64,000 nucleotides of DNA from Gammaproteobacteria bacterium (lineage in GTDB: Bacteria; Pseudomonadota; Gammaproteobacteria; Chromatiales; Chromatiaceae). A program made the position numbers and the translations under genes. This document shows, in pieces, positions 17,721 to 25,095 of the stretch. Position 1 is the first letter of the stretch. Each line of letters starts with the position of its first letter. Below the pieces are notes generated by a model. It saw nothing but the letters and a program-made list of their open reading frames with translations, was not told the DNA's origin and ran no database searches. The stretch spans positions 37,357 through 101,356 of the forward strand of contig JAGRGY010000029.1 of assembly GCA_020445255.1 (NCBI GenBank), given 5' to 3'.

Positions 17721-18344
17721 CCTTCGACGTCTCCCCAGGCAACGTTTGCGGGCTCCCCGGCAGCGGGATACATCCCCGGTCCGGTGGTCCGCGTCGATTG
17801 GCCCGCCGCTCGTTCTTGTTATTGGCAAATGCCTAAGGCCAAACATGTTTTCGCGGCAGTCTAGGGTTCAGTGGCGGTTCGCGCAAGGCACATGCCGCAC
17901 GGATTCAGGAGAACAGCCATGCGCCGAGCTGATGTAGGGCCAGGCTCACGCAGACCGCGACCACGCAGGTGATCGTGGTATAGATCGGTATCACGATACG
18001 TCCCATCGCCTGCTCATCCCCCGGTGGATTTCGTCGTGTCAATCCGAGTTTGACCTGTTGCTGGCACGCTTCTGTGTGAATAATGCAACCCTACGTATGC
18101 GAACTATGCACGCTGGTTGGGCTTCTCCCGGTTGCGCCGGATTGCATCGCGCCGCGGACAGCCGCGTGGGCATCCGGTCGAGCCCCGGTCGAGTGGCGGG
18201 GCGGGCGGCAGCGCTCGTTCATGTGGGTGGAGGGTGCGCACGGGCCTTCGTAATGCCGCCTGCCACTGTCATCACGATGGGGAGCGCGTACGGATCGAAG
18301 GGGAGGGCAAACCGCGGCATGCGGGCCGACGTCGGGAGGTGGTC
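17721..18344. other. 624-base divergent intergenic region
   Basis: Lies between the FecR-TPR-barrel gene (leftward) and the HD-domain gene (rightward). It must hold both promoters. An inverted repeat TTGGC-n11-GCCAA sits at 17822-17842. A 33-codon leftward ORF with a membrane segment is listed separately. Longer open frames here are Arg-rich and look like shadows. I found no tRNA or convincing terminator. Confidence 0.5.
17905..18006 (-). CDS. Possible 33-residue single-pass membrane peptide
   Basis: ATG to TGA frame encoding MGRIVIPIYTTITCVVAVCV followed by a short tail (SLALHQLGAWLFS). It is almost entirely one membrane-spanning helix, with an Arg on the N-terminal side. The upstream GGGGGATGAGCAGGCG is only a fair ribosome site. 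It is too short to judge by composition; it could be chance in a GC-rich genome or a real micro-protein in the leader of the FecR-TPR-barrel gene. Confidence 0.3.
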   Translation of the reverse strand: MGRIVIPIYTTITCVVAVCVSLALHQLGAWLFS

Positions 18345-18878
18345 GTGAATCAGGCGGATTTGGCGGTGCTTGTCAGGGCAGCGAGTTTCGCTGCGACACG
18401 ACATCGCGACCAGCGCCGCAAGGACGAGGCCGCGTCTCCCTACATCAATCATCCATTGGCGCTCGCCGACCTGTTGGTCAACGAGGGCGACGTGGCCGAC
18501 ATTGACATCATCGTGGCCGCGCTGCTGCACGACACGATCGAAGACACCAATACCACCGCCGACGAGATCGAACAGGCGTTCGGCGCCGTCGTGCGTGGGA
18601 TCGTGGAGGAGGTCACCGACGACATGTCGCTGCCGCGCCAGATGCGCAAACGGATCCAGGTCGAACATGCGCCTGGTTTGTCGAGCAGGGCGCGTGCGGT
18701 GAAGCTTGCCGACAAGATCTGCAACCTGCGCGATGTCGTCGACAGCCCGCCGGCCGGCTGGCCGATCGACCGCTGTCGTGATTACTTCGACTGGGCGAAG
18801 GCCGTCATCGACGGTCTGCGCGGCGAACACGAGCGGCTCGAGGCCCTGTTCGACGACGTGTACGGCCGACGTCCCTGA
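18345..18878 (+). CDS. HD-domain protein, small alarmone hydrolase (MESH1)-like
   Basis: 177-residue stand-alone HD phosphohydrolase. Motifs match the RelA/SpoT hydrolase fold: the first His in RHRDQRRKDEAASPYINHP, the HD pair in AALLHDTIEDTNTT, and RARAVKLADKICNLRDV (the ED and K-AD-N signature). There is no synthetase, TGS or ACT domain, so it would hydrolyse (p)ppGpp or a related nucleotide, like MESH1. The GTG start follows GGGAGGT closely (18334-18340); upstream extensions are discarded. It precedes the DUF2130 gene by 110 bases with a palindrome between them. Confidence 0.88.
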   Translation: MNQADLAVLVRAASFAATRHRDQRRKDEAASPYINHPLALADLLVNEGDVADIDIIVAALLHDTIEDTNTTADEIEQAFGAVVRGIVEEVTDDMSLPRQMRKRIQVEHAPGLSSRARAVKLADKICNLRDVVDSPPAGWPIDRCRDYFDWAKAVIDGLRGEHERLEALFDDVYGRRP

Positions 18879-18895
18879 ACCTTGGCGACCAGACC

Positions 18896-18920
18896 CGCTG
18901 GCTCGCCCGGTGAGCCAGCG
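18896..18920. promoter_or_regulatory. Palindrome upstream of DUF2130 gene, candidate WYL operator
   Basis: Inverted repeat with 9-base arms CGCTGGCTC and GAGCCAGCG around a 7-base centre. Its 21-base core (18898-18918) matches the palindrome at 21332-21352 at 18 of 21 positions; the differences all fall in the centre. It lies 70 bases before the DUF2130 start and has no T-run, so it is a better operator than terminator. Confidence 0.6.
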
Positions 18921-18988
18921 TGTGCGGTAATCTGGCGACTGACGTCGCAGGGCGCGGTACCTGCGCGGACATCGCCGTGGAGGTCGAA

Positions 18989-20254
18989 ATGGACAGAAAG
19001 ATCATCGTCGATGCCTATTCGGAGGTTGCCTGCCCGCACTGCGGCAAGTCGTTCGTGCTGCAGGACGCGATCACCTCGCAACTGATCGAGCGCTACGAAT
19101 CCGAGTACGAGGCGATGCTCGACGGCGAGCGCCGCGCGCTGCGCGAATCGCTGGCAGGCGAGGCCGAGCGTACGGCGACGCGCCGCTTCAACGAAAAGAT
19201 GACGCTGCTCGAGGAACAGCTTGCCGACAGTCGCGCCGCGCACGAGCGGATCAAGGCGCACGCGGAGCAGGCACAGCAGCAGGCGGTGGAACGCGCCCGC
19301 AGTGACGCGCTGGCACAACTCGATCTGCTGCGTGCCGATCTGAAGGACCGCGATGAGAAGCTCGATGTCTACCGTGATTCCGAGTTGGCCTTGCGCAAGG
19401 AGAAGGCCGCGCTGGAGGAAAAGCACAAGGCGCTGGCGCTCGAGGTACAGCGCCAGGTCGACGCGGAGCGCAAGAAGATCGAGGATGCTGCCAGCGAATC
19501 CTTTCGTCTGCGTGAGGCCGAATGGCGCAAGAAGATCGACGATGCACAGAAGGCCAATGACGAGCTCAAGCGCAAGCTCGAACAGGGTTCGCAGCAGCTG
19601 CAGGGCGAAGTGCTCGAACTGGAGCTCGAGGAACTGCTTGGCAGCGCCTTTGCGTTCGATGCCATCGAGCCGGTGCGCAAGGGTGCGCGCGGCGCAGATG
19701 TGATCCAGACGGTGCGTCTGCGCTCGGGGACCGTGTGCGGTCGTATCGTCTGGGAGACCAAGCGCGCCGAGAACTGGTCGAACGCCTGGATCGCCAAGCT
19801 CAAGGATGACCAGCAGGCCGGCGGCGGCGAGCTCGCCGTGCTGGTCAGCACCGCCTTCCCGGCCGGCGTGACCGAACCCATGGTCGTGTTCGAGGGCGTA
19901 TGGCTGGTCCGGCCCGATCTGGTCAAACCGCTGGCCGAGGCGTTGCGCACCGTGCTGATCGAGTCGCAGCGGCAGAAGGCGATCTCCGCCGGCAAGGGTG
20001 AGTCGATGGAGGCGCTGTACAACTACATCACCAGTGCACAGTTCGCTCAGAAGGTGCGTGCCGTCGTCGAGACCTACCAGCAGATGCGCGACGACCTCGA
20101 CAAGGAGAAGGCCGCGATGCTGCGCCTGTGGAAGAAGCGCGAGGCGCAGATCGATCGTGCCAGCGCCAACATGCTCGGCCTGTGCGGCGAGTTGCAGGGC
20201 GTGTCCCAACATGCGCTGCCGCAACTCGACGACATCGGACTGCTTCCGGGCTGA
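18989..20254 (+). CDS. DUF2130 protein: zinc-finger-like, coiled coil and PD-(D/E)XK-like domain
   Basis: 421-residue cytoplasmic protein of the DUF2130 family. Residues about 12-20 hold a CPHC pair (ACPHCGKSF). Residues about 40-205 are a long charged coiled coil. The C-terminal globular domain (about 205-370) contains GADVIQ (Asp237) and WETKR (Glu256, Lys258), which fit the D...E-x-K core of PD-(D/E)XK nucleases; this nuclease reading is inference. The ATG at 18989 follows GGAGG with good spacing; the earlier ATG at 18920 would start inside the palindrome. It sits between an HD alarmone hydrolase and a convergent WYL regulator that shares its palindrome. Confidence 0.85.
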   Translation: MDRKIIVDAYSEVACPHCGKSFVLQDAITSQLIERYESEYEAMLDGERRALRESLAGEAERTATRRFNEKMTLLEEQLADSRAAHERIKAHAEQAQQQAVERARSDALAQLDLLRADLKDRDEKLDVYRDSELALRKEKAALEEKHKALALEVQRQVDAERKKIEDAASESFRLREAEWRKKIDDAQKANDELKRKLEQGSQQLQGEVLELELEELLGSAFAFDAIEPVRKGARGADVIQTVRLRSGTVCGRIVWETKRAENWSNAWIAKLKDDQQAGGGELAVLVSTAFPAGVTEPMVVFEGVWLVRPDLVKPLAEALRTVLIESQRQKAISAGKGESMEALYNYITSAQFAQKVRAVVETYQQMRDDLDKEKAAMLRLWKKREAQIDRASANMLGLCGELQGVSQHALPQLDDIGLLPG

Positions 20255-20303
20255 CACGGGTAGCTGGCAGCACCGCGCGATCCCCAGGCCGCATGTGCCG
20301 AGT

Positions 20304-21287
20304 TCATCCCCTGTAGTTGGACAGGCTCCGCTGCAGCTGGTCGCGTACCGCGTCGCGCAGGTCGGTCGGTGCGATCACCTCGACCGACTCGCCGTGGCGC
20401 AGGATCTCCATGATGAGTTCGCGCGGATGCGTGAACGGCACCTCGAGTATCAGAGCGCCGCCGTCGTGCGCCAGGCGCTGCTCGGGGTGCCAGATCTCGT
20501 CGGCGATCCAGCGCGCGGCCTCGGACGAGAAGCGCAGCACCGCGCGCCGGCTCGCCCTGCCGCCGAATATCCCGAATCCCCTGCCGAGCGCGTTTGCGAG
20601 GCGTTTCTCACCAACCCGCCGTGCGCCGGTCTTCAGCGGCCGGACATCGCGCATGGCGTCGAGCGCGAACAGGCGCAGGTCGGCGGCGCTGTGGCACCAT
20701 GCCAGCAGGTACCAGTTCTCGCGGTAGTGCAGCAGCCGCTGCGGTGATACCTGGCGCTGCGTGGTCGCGTCGCGGCCGCGTGTGTAGTAGGCCAGATCGA
20801 GCCGGCGTCGGCGTAATGTGGCCCGGGCGACGGTCTCGAACCACGGGCTCGGACGCCGCCGTGTCGCCGACTGCACGATGCGGATATACGACAGAATGGC
20901 CTGCGGGTCGTCGTCCGCGCTGCCGAGCAGATGGGTGATGCGCGCCAGCAGTGACGACGACTGCTCGCCGAGCAGGCCCGGCTGCATGCTCGCGGCCAAG
21001 CGATGCATGCTGAGCAGCGCGTAGATCTCGCTCTGATTGAACCAAAGGCCGTGCAGGCCGAAGCCCGGGCCGTCATGTACGCCTTCGAGCAGGTAGCCGC
21101 CGGGTCGCCCCGGCTCGCCGCGCCGCCAAACGATCGGCGCACCCAGCCGGTCACGCAGATAGTCGAGGTCGCGCTTGAACGTGGCCCGCGACACCTCGAG
21201 TTCGTCGAGCAGGCGCGCGATCGGTACCGGATGGCGGCTGGCCTCCAGCAGGCTGACGATCTGGTGGATACGTTCCGTCTGGCTCAT
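20304..21287 (-). CDS. WYL-domain HTH transcriptional regulator (YafY type)
   Basis: 327-residue regulator. The N-terminal winged helix (about 1-60; IHQIVSLLEASRHPVPIARL, then SRATFKRDLDYLRDRL as the recognition helix) binds DNA. A WYL domain follows (about 140-220), with the motif variant NWYLLAWCH and the RLFALDAM segment, and a WCX C-terminal extension (about 235-320; ELIMEILRHGESVEVIAP). The start ATG follows GGGGGAAGGGC. A perfect palindrome lies 44 bases upstream, so autoregulation is likely. It converges on the DUF2130 gene. Relatives such as BrxR and CapW control phage-defence loci; YafY-type ones can be housekeeping. Confidence 0.93.
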   Translation of the reverse strand: MSQTERIHQIVSLLEASRHPVPIARLLDELEVSRATFKRDLDYLRDRLGAPIVWRRGEPGRPGGYLLEGVHDGPGFGLHGLWFNQSEIYALLSMHRLAASMQPGLLGEQSSSLLARITHLLGSADDDPQAILSYIRIVQSATRRRPSPWFETVARATLRRRRLDLAYYTRGRDATTQRQVSPQRLLHYRENWYLLAWCHSAADLRLFALDAMRDVRPLKTGARRVGEKRLANALGRGFGIFGGRASRRAVLRFSSEAARWIADEIWHPEQRLAHDGGALILEVPFTHPRELIMEILRHGESVEVIAPTDLRDAVRDQLQRSLSNYRG

Positions 21288-21330
21288 GCCCTTCCCCCGC
21301 AATGGACGAGTCTGCACCCGGGAGCTTACG

Positions 21331-21353
21331 ACTGGCTCACTTGGTGAGCCAGT
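21331..21353. promoter_or_regulatory. Perfect palindrome upstream of WYL regulator, candidate operator
   Basis: Inverted repeat with 10-base arms ACTGGCTCAC and GTGAGCCAGT around TTG. It lies 44 bases before the WYL gene start and 42 bases before the rightward gene at 21395, so it could control both. The core is almost identical to the palindrome upstream of DUF2130 (18898-18918). Confidence 0.7.
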
Positions 21354-21394
21354 ACGAACTGCACACTGAGTGCGTGGACAAACGGGGGCGGACC

Positions 21395-21877
21395 ATGTAC
21401 GGACAACCACGATCGGAAACGGCGCGCTGGGCAGGCTGGCTGGACATCGTCGGCAGCGAGATATACGTGCGCTACCGCAAACGCATGTTGCGACCGGGGG
21501 TGGTCGTCGAGATCCGACGCGACTACCCGGGGCTCGGCCTGCTCGACGTTTTGGTACGGGTGTACGCGGCGCGCCGCATCCTCCTCGCGCGCGACGATTT
21601 CGCGGCACTGGCCGCGATCCGTGCCGGCGACTGGCGTGACGGCCGGGTATCTCAACACCGGCGTTCCGACCGCGCGACGGATCGGCGGTCGGACGCCGGA
21701 TCGCGCGCACTGGTGTGGCTGGGCGGTGTGCTGTTCGTGGTGTTTTGCGCCATGACGACGACCGCGGCCGTCACAGCCGGCAGCGGCAGTGTGCATGGGT
21801 CGCCGCTGCCATTGTTGGCATTGATCGCGGCGGCCGTCGTCGGCACGCTGGGGCTTCGCCTGCGAACGCGGCAATAG
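21395..21877 (+). CDS. Hypothetical membrane protein
   Basis: 160-residue protein that I do not recognise. Residues 1-90 are soluble and basic (DYPGLGLLDVLVRVYAARRI), and two hydrophobic segments lie near residues 107-128 (ALVWLGGVLFVVFCAMTTT) and 138-155 (PLPLLALIAAAVVGTLG). ATG 21395 follows GGGGGCGGACC; the longer frame from 21302 would run through the palindrome and is discarded. It is divergent from the WYL gene and shares its operator region. Confidence 0.6.
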   Translation: MYGQPRSETARWAGWLDIVGSEIYVRYRKRMLRPGVVVEIRRDYPGLGLLDVLVRVYAARRILLARDDFAALAAIRAGDWRDGRVSQHRRSDRATDRRSDAGSRALVWLGGVLFVVFCAMTTTAAVTAGSGSVHGSPLPLLALIAAAVVGTLGLRLRTRQ

Positions 21878-22243
21878 CCCGCACGCCGGACCACTCGATC
21901 GGAGGCCAACGTGTAACTGCGTGTCGATGAGGAAAACACCCTGATCGTGACCGCTTACCCACGTCGCCGTTTGTCCCCCGTCCCCGATCCATCCGGGTGG
22001 TCGCCTGTCCGGGTACGCCTGCGCCCGCCCTTCATCCGGGCCCCAGCGACGGCGATGGTTTCCCCCCCCGGGTATCGGCCGAGCGCACCTGTCCGGCGCG
22101 ATCATCCCGGCTACCGGCACAACGCGCAGGCCAGCCGCCCGGCCGGCGCCAGTCGACGCGGCGGAAAATCGCTTGACCCCGATCGCCGGCGTCATCCGTA
22201 TCCCGGGTAGAGAAGCGGAACTTCACACCCGAGGAGACACACG
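21878..22243. other. 366-base intergenic region
   Basis: Between the membrane protein and the YfbK-like lipoprotein gene. Open frames here have Arg/Pro-rich shadow composition. A possible sigma-70 -35 (TTGACC at 22173-22178) has no good -10. The ribosome site GAGGAGA lies just before 22244. No RNA gene or repeat seen. Confidence 0.4.
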
Positions 22244-23962
22244 ATGATGCAACAGGCGAGAAGGGCAAGCGGCCTGCTGGTGGCGGTAATGCTCACGGCA
22301 TGCAATCAACTGGCGGAACAGCCGTCGGACGCGACGCGCAGTCCGCCCACGGCGCATGGAACGGCGCCCGAGTCGGCCCCGTCGCCGACGGCGGTTTCAC
22401 CGTTGGCGGACCTTATCCTGGAAAAGCGCCAGGTCGCCGTAGGCGCGTCGCTTGCGGCGCCGGCGCTGCAACGCCTTGCCGGCGGGCCTGCCGATCGCGA
22501 GCGCTACGCCGAGATCGTGCGCAACGGCGTGCAGAGCGTCGCTGAGTCACCGGTGTCGACCTTCTCCATCGATGTCGATACCGGTTCGTACACCAACGTG
22601 CGCCGCATGCTGCAGGAGGGCCGCCTGCCGCCGCACGATGCCGTGCGCGTCGAGGAGATGATCAACTATTTCGGCTACGCCGATCCGGCCCCGGCGACGC
22701 GGGACACACCGTTCCGGGTCAGTGCCGCGTTGGCGCCGACGCCGTGGAATCACGACACCCAGTTACTGCGGATCGCGCTCAAGGCCTGGGATGCGCCGGT
22801 CGCCGAACTGCCCGCGAGCAACCTGGTGTTCCTGATCGACGTGTCCGGGTCGATGAACAGCGCCGACAAGCTGCCGCTGCTCAAGCGTTCGATCAAGCTG
22901 TTGACGCGACGCCTGCGTGCCGAAGACCGGATCAGCCTGGTCGTATACGCCGGTGCCGCCGGGGTCGTGCTCGAGCCGACGGCGGGTGATCTTCACGCGA
23001 CCATCGAGGCCGCGCTCGACGAACTCGGCGCCGGTGGCTCTACCCACGGCAGCGCCGGTATCCGGCTCGCCTACGCCAAGGCGCGCGAGGGTTTCATCCG
23101 TGGCGGCATCAACCGCGTGATCCTGGCGACCGATGGCGATTTCAATGTCGGCACCGTCGATGATCGTGCGCTGGTCGATCTGATCGAGGAACAGCGCAGG
23201 ACCGGCATCGCGCTGACCACGCTGGGATTTGGCCGCGGCAATCTCAACGAGGCGATGATGGAGCGGCTGGCCGACCATGGCGACGGCAATTATGCCTATA
23301 TCGACAGCCTGCTGGAGGCGCAGAAGGTGCTGGTCGAGCAGGTGGGGGGAACGTTGCTGACGGTGGCCGGCGACGTCAAGATCCAGGTCGAGTTCAATCC
23401 CGCCCGGGTCGTGGAATATCGCCTGATCGGCTACGAAAACCGCGCGCTGCGGCGTGAAGACTTCAACAACGATGCGGTCGATGCGGGTGAACTCGGTGCC
23501 GGGCACAGCGTCGTCGCATTGTACGAGCTGGCTCTGACGGGTGGAGCCGGCGCCCGACTCGATCCGCTGCGCTATACGCAGCGCGAATCGGACGGCGCGA
23601 CCCGGCACGCGCATGAGCTCGCGTTCATCCGCCTGCGCTACAAGATGCCCGATGCGGCGAACAGCCGTGAGTTGCGCATCGCCCTGACCGAGGCGATGCG
23701 CGTGGCGCGTCTGGACGCCGCCAGCACCGATTTCCGTTTCGCCGCCGCGGTTGCCGCATTCGGACAACGGCTGTCCGGCTCGCCTTATCTCGGAGGCTTC
23801 GGCTTCGACGACATCCTGGCCCTTGCGGGCCCGGCGCGCGGTGTCGATGATCAGGGCTATCGCGCCGATTTCATCCGTCTCGTGCGGCTGGCGCGCAGTC
23901 TCGAACTCCAGGGGCCGGATGTCGGCCAGGCGCCGGCGAACGCAGATGACCGAAACGGATGA
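22244..23962 (+). CDS. YfbK-like von Willebrand factor A lipoprotein
   Basis: 572-residue exported lipoprotein. The signal ends in a lipobox (VMLTAC, Cys near residue 20). After a Pro/Ser-rich linker comes the YfbK N-terminal domain (about 90-180; STFSIDVDTGSYTNVRRMLQ), then a VWA domain (about 195-365) with an intact MIDAS (DVSGSMN, then LATDGDFN), then a DUF3520-like C-terminal domain. The ribosome site GAGGAGACACACG precedes ATGATG. The stop overlaps the sigma-factor gene, so VWA, sigma factor and candidate anti-sigma factor form one unit. The VWA protein probably acts at the periplasmic face of a membrane; the ligand is unknown. Confidence 0.92.
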   Translation: MMQQARRASGLLVAVMLTACNQLAEQPSDATRSPPTAHGTAPESAPSPTAVSPLADLILEKRQVAVGASLAAPALQRLAGGPADRERYAEIVRNGVQSVAESPVSTFSIDVDTGSYTNVRRMLQEGRLPPHDAVRVEEMINYFGYADPAPATRDTPFRVSAALAPTPWNHDTQLLRIALKAWDAPVAELPASNLVFLIDVSGSMNSADKLPLLKRSIKLLTRRLRAEDRISLVVYAGAAGVVLEPTAGDLHATIEAALDELGAGGSTHGSAGIRLAYAKAREGFIRGGINRVILATDGDFNVGTVDDRALVDLIEEQRRTGIALTTLGFGRGNLNEAMMERLADHGDGNYAYIDSLLEAQKVLVEQVGGTLLTVAGDVKIQVEFNPARVVEYRLIGYENRALRREDFNNDAVDAGELGAGHSVVALYELALTGGAGARLDPLRYTQRESDGATRHAHELAFIRLRYKMPDAANSRELRIALTEAMRVARLDAASTDFRFAAAVAAFGQRLSGSPYLGGFGFDDILALAGPARGVDDQGYRADFIRLVRLARSLELQGPDVGQAPANADDRNG

Positions 23963-24494
23963 ACAACTGATGGCGCGTTACCGCGACGGCGACGCGGCGG
24001 CCTTCGACACGCTGTACCGCCGGCATCGCGGCCCGGTGTTTCGCTACGTGAAGCGGCTGGCCGCCGCCGGCATGGATGCCGAGGCGCTGTTCCAGGACGC
24101 GTGGATGCGCGTGATTCAAGCGCGCACTCAATGGCGCCGCGGCGAATCCTTTCGACCGTGGTTGTATCGCATCGCCCACAATCGGGTCGTCGACGAACTG
24201 CGTCGCCACGGTCACGTCGCCGTCGATGACGAGCACGATCCCGATGCCGTGCCGTCGGCGACGCCGGACCAGGTGCTCGTGCAGTGGTGGCGCGACTGTG
24301 TCGAGCGCCTGATGCAGTTGCTCGGCAGGCTGCCGGAGACGCAGCGCAGTGCGTTTCTGCTGCGCGAGGAGGCCGGGCTCAGCCTGGAACAGATCGGGCA
24401 GGTGACAGGCGTCGGTCACGAGACGGTCAAGAGCCGACTGCGCTACGCCATGCGCCGGTTGCGCGACGGCCTGGAGGGTTGCGATGACGGATAG
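23946..24494 (+). CDS. ECF-type RNA polymerase sigma factor
   Basis: 182-residue group IV sigma factor. Region 2 (about 8-78) includes FDTLYRRHRGPVFRYVKRL, AEALFQDAWMRVIQ and SFRPWLYRIAHNRVVDELRR. Region 4 (about 118-172) has RLPETQRSAFLLREEAGLSL and a helix-turn-helix EQIGQVTGVGHETVKSRL. The ATG lies inside the 3' end of the VWA gene (17-base overlap) and its end overlaps the next gene by 11 bases, so all three are coupled. Confidence 0.95.
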   Translation: MTETDEQLMARYRDGDAAAFDTLYRRHRGPVFRYVKRLAAAGMDAEALFQDAWMRVIQARTQWRRGESFRPWLYRIAHNRVVDELRRHGHVAVDDEHDPDAVPSATPDQVLVQWWRDCVERLMQLLGRLPETQRSAFLLREEAGLSLEQIGQVTGVGHETVKSRLRYAMRRLRDGLEGCDDG

Positions 24495-25053
24495 CGACGA
24501 ACGCCTGTCGACATTGTACCGGCGTACCCCGCGTGACGAGCCCGGCGACGCCAGCGACCGCCTGATCCGGGCCGCGGCGCGCACGGCGCTGTTTTCTTCG
24601 CGGCGCAGGGGCCTGGTCCCCTGGGCCGTCGCGGCAACGCTGGTGGTCGGCGTCGGCGTCGGCTGGCGGGTGTTGCAGATGGCGCCGAACGAGTTCGACG
24701 CAAGACCGCAGGTGGAACAGGTCGACGCGTTGCGGGTACCGGCGCGGCCGCCACTTGCCGATACAGAGTCATCGGCAGACGCGGCCATGCCGCGTGCCAC
24801 CGCTCCCGAGCCGGCTGTCCGGCGAATGCGCGAGGCGCCCACGGCGTGGGCCGTCGAACGCCGCAGCGTCGGTGCAGCGGCAGCGCTGTCCAAGGAGGTG
24901 CCCGGCGATTGCGGGCCTGACGATCCCGGCGACGACGCGACACCGACGGCCTGGCGCGGGGCGATCGATGCCGCGCGCAGGCGTGGCGATTCGGGCGCAC
25001 AACGGTGTCTGGAACGGCGCTACCGCGAGCGCTTTGACGCCATGGACCAGTGA
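24484..25053 (+). CDS. Candidate anti-sigma factor / single-pass membrane protein
   Basis: 189-residue protein. The N-terminal 45 residues are hydrophilic, one membrane segment follows (LVPWAVAATLVVGVGVGWRVL, about 43-62), then a low-complexity Pro/Ala region and a short C-terminal domain with a Cys pair (GDCGPDD and QRCLERR). A cytoplasmic domain, one membrane segment and a gene fused by overlap to an ECF sigma factor is the usual anti-sigma layout. There is no zinc HxxxCxxC motif, so assignment rests on context. Confidence 0.65.
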   Translation: MTDSDERLSTLYRRTPRDEPGDASDRLIRAAARTALFSSRRRGLVPWAVAATLVVGVGVGWRVLQMAPNEFDARPQVEQVDALRVPARPPLADTESSADAAMPRATAPEPAVRRMREAPTAWAVERRSVGAAAALSKEVPGDCGPDDPGDDATPTAWRGAIDAARRRGDSGAQRCLERRYRERFDAMDQ

Positions 25054-25095
25054 CAACGGTGCCGGAGACGGGGCCGCCGCCCGCCGCTCCAGCGC

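Noticed and set aside
17822..17842. TTGGC/GCCAA repeat as a sigma-54 promoter
   Set aside because: The GG-to-GC spacing is 12 and not 10 bases, so it does not fit the sigma-54 pattern.
18896..18920. Palindrome as a terminator of the HD gene
   Set aside because: No T-run follows on either strand, and the same core recurs upstream of the WYL gene, so operator fits better.
22217..22223. GGAACTT as an ECF-type -35 element before the VWA gene
   Set aside because: The -10 would have to lie at the ribosome site and start codon, leaving no room for a 5' leader.
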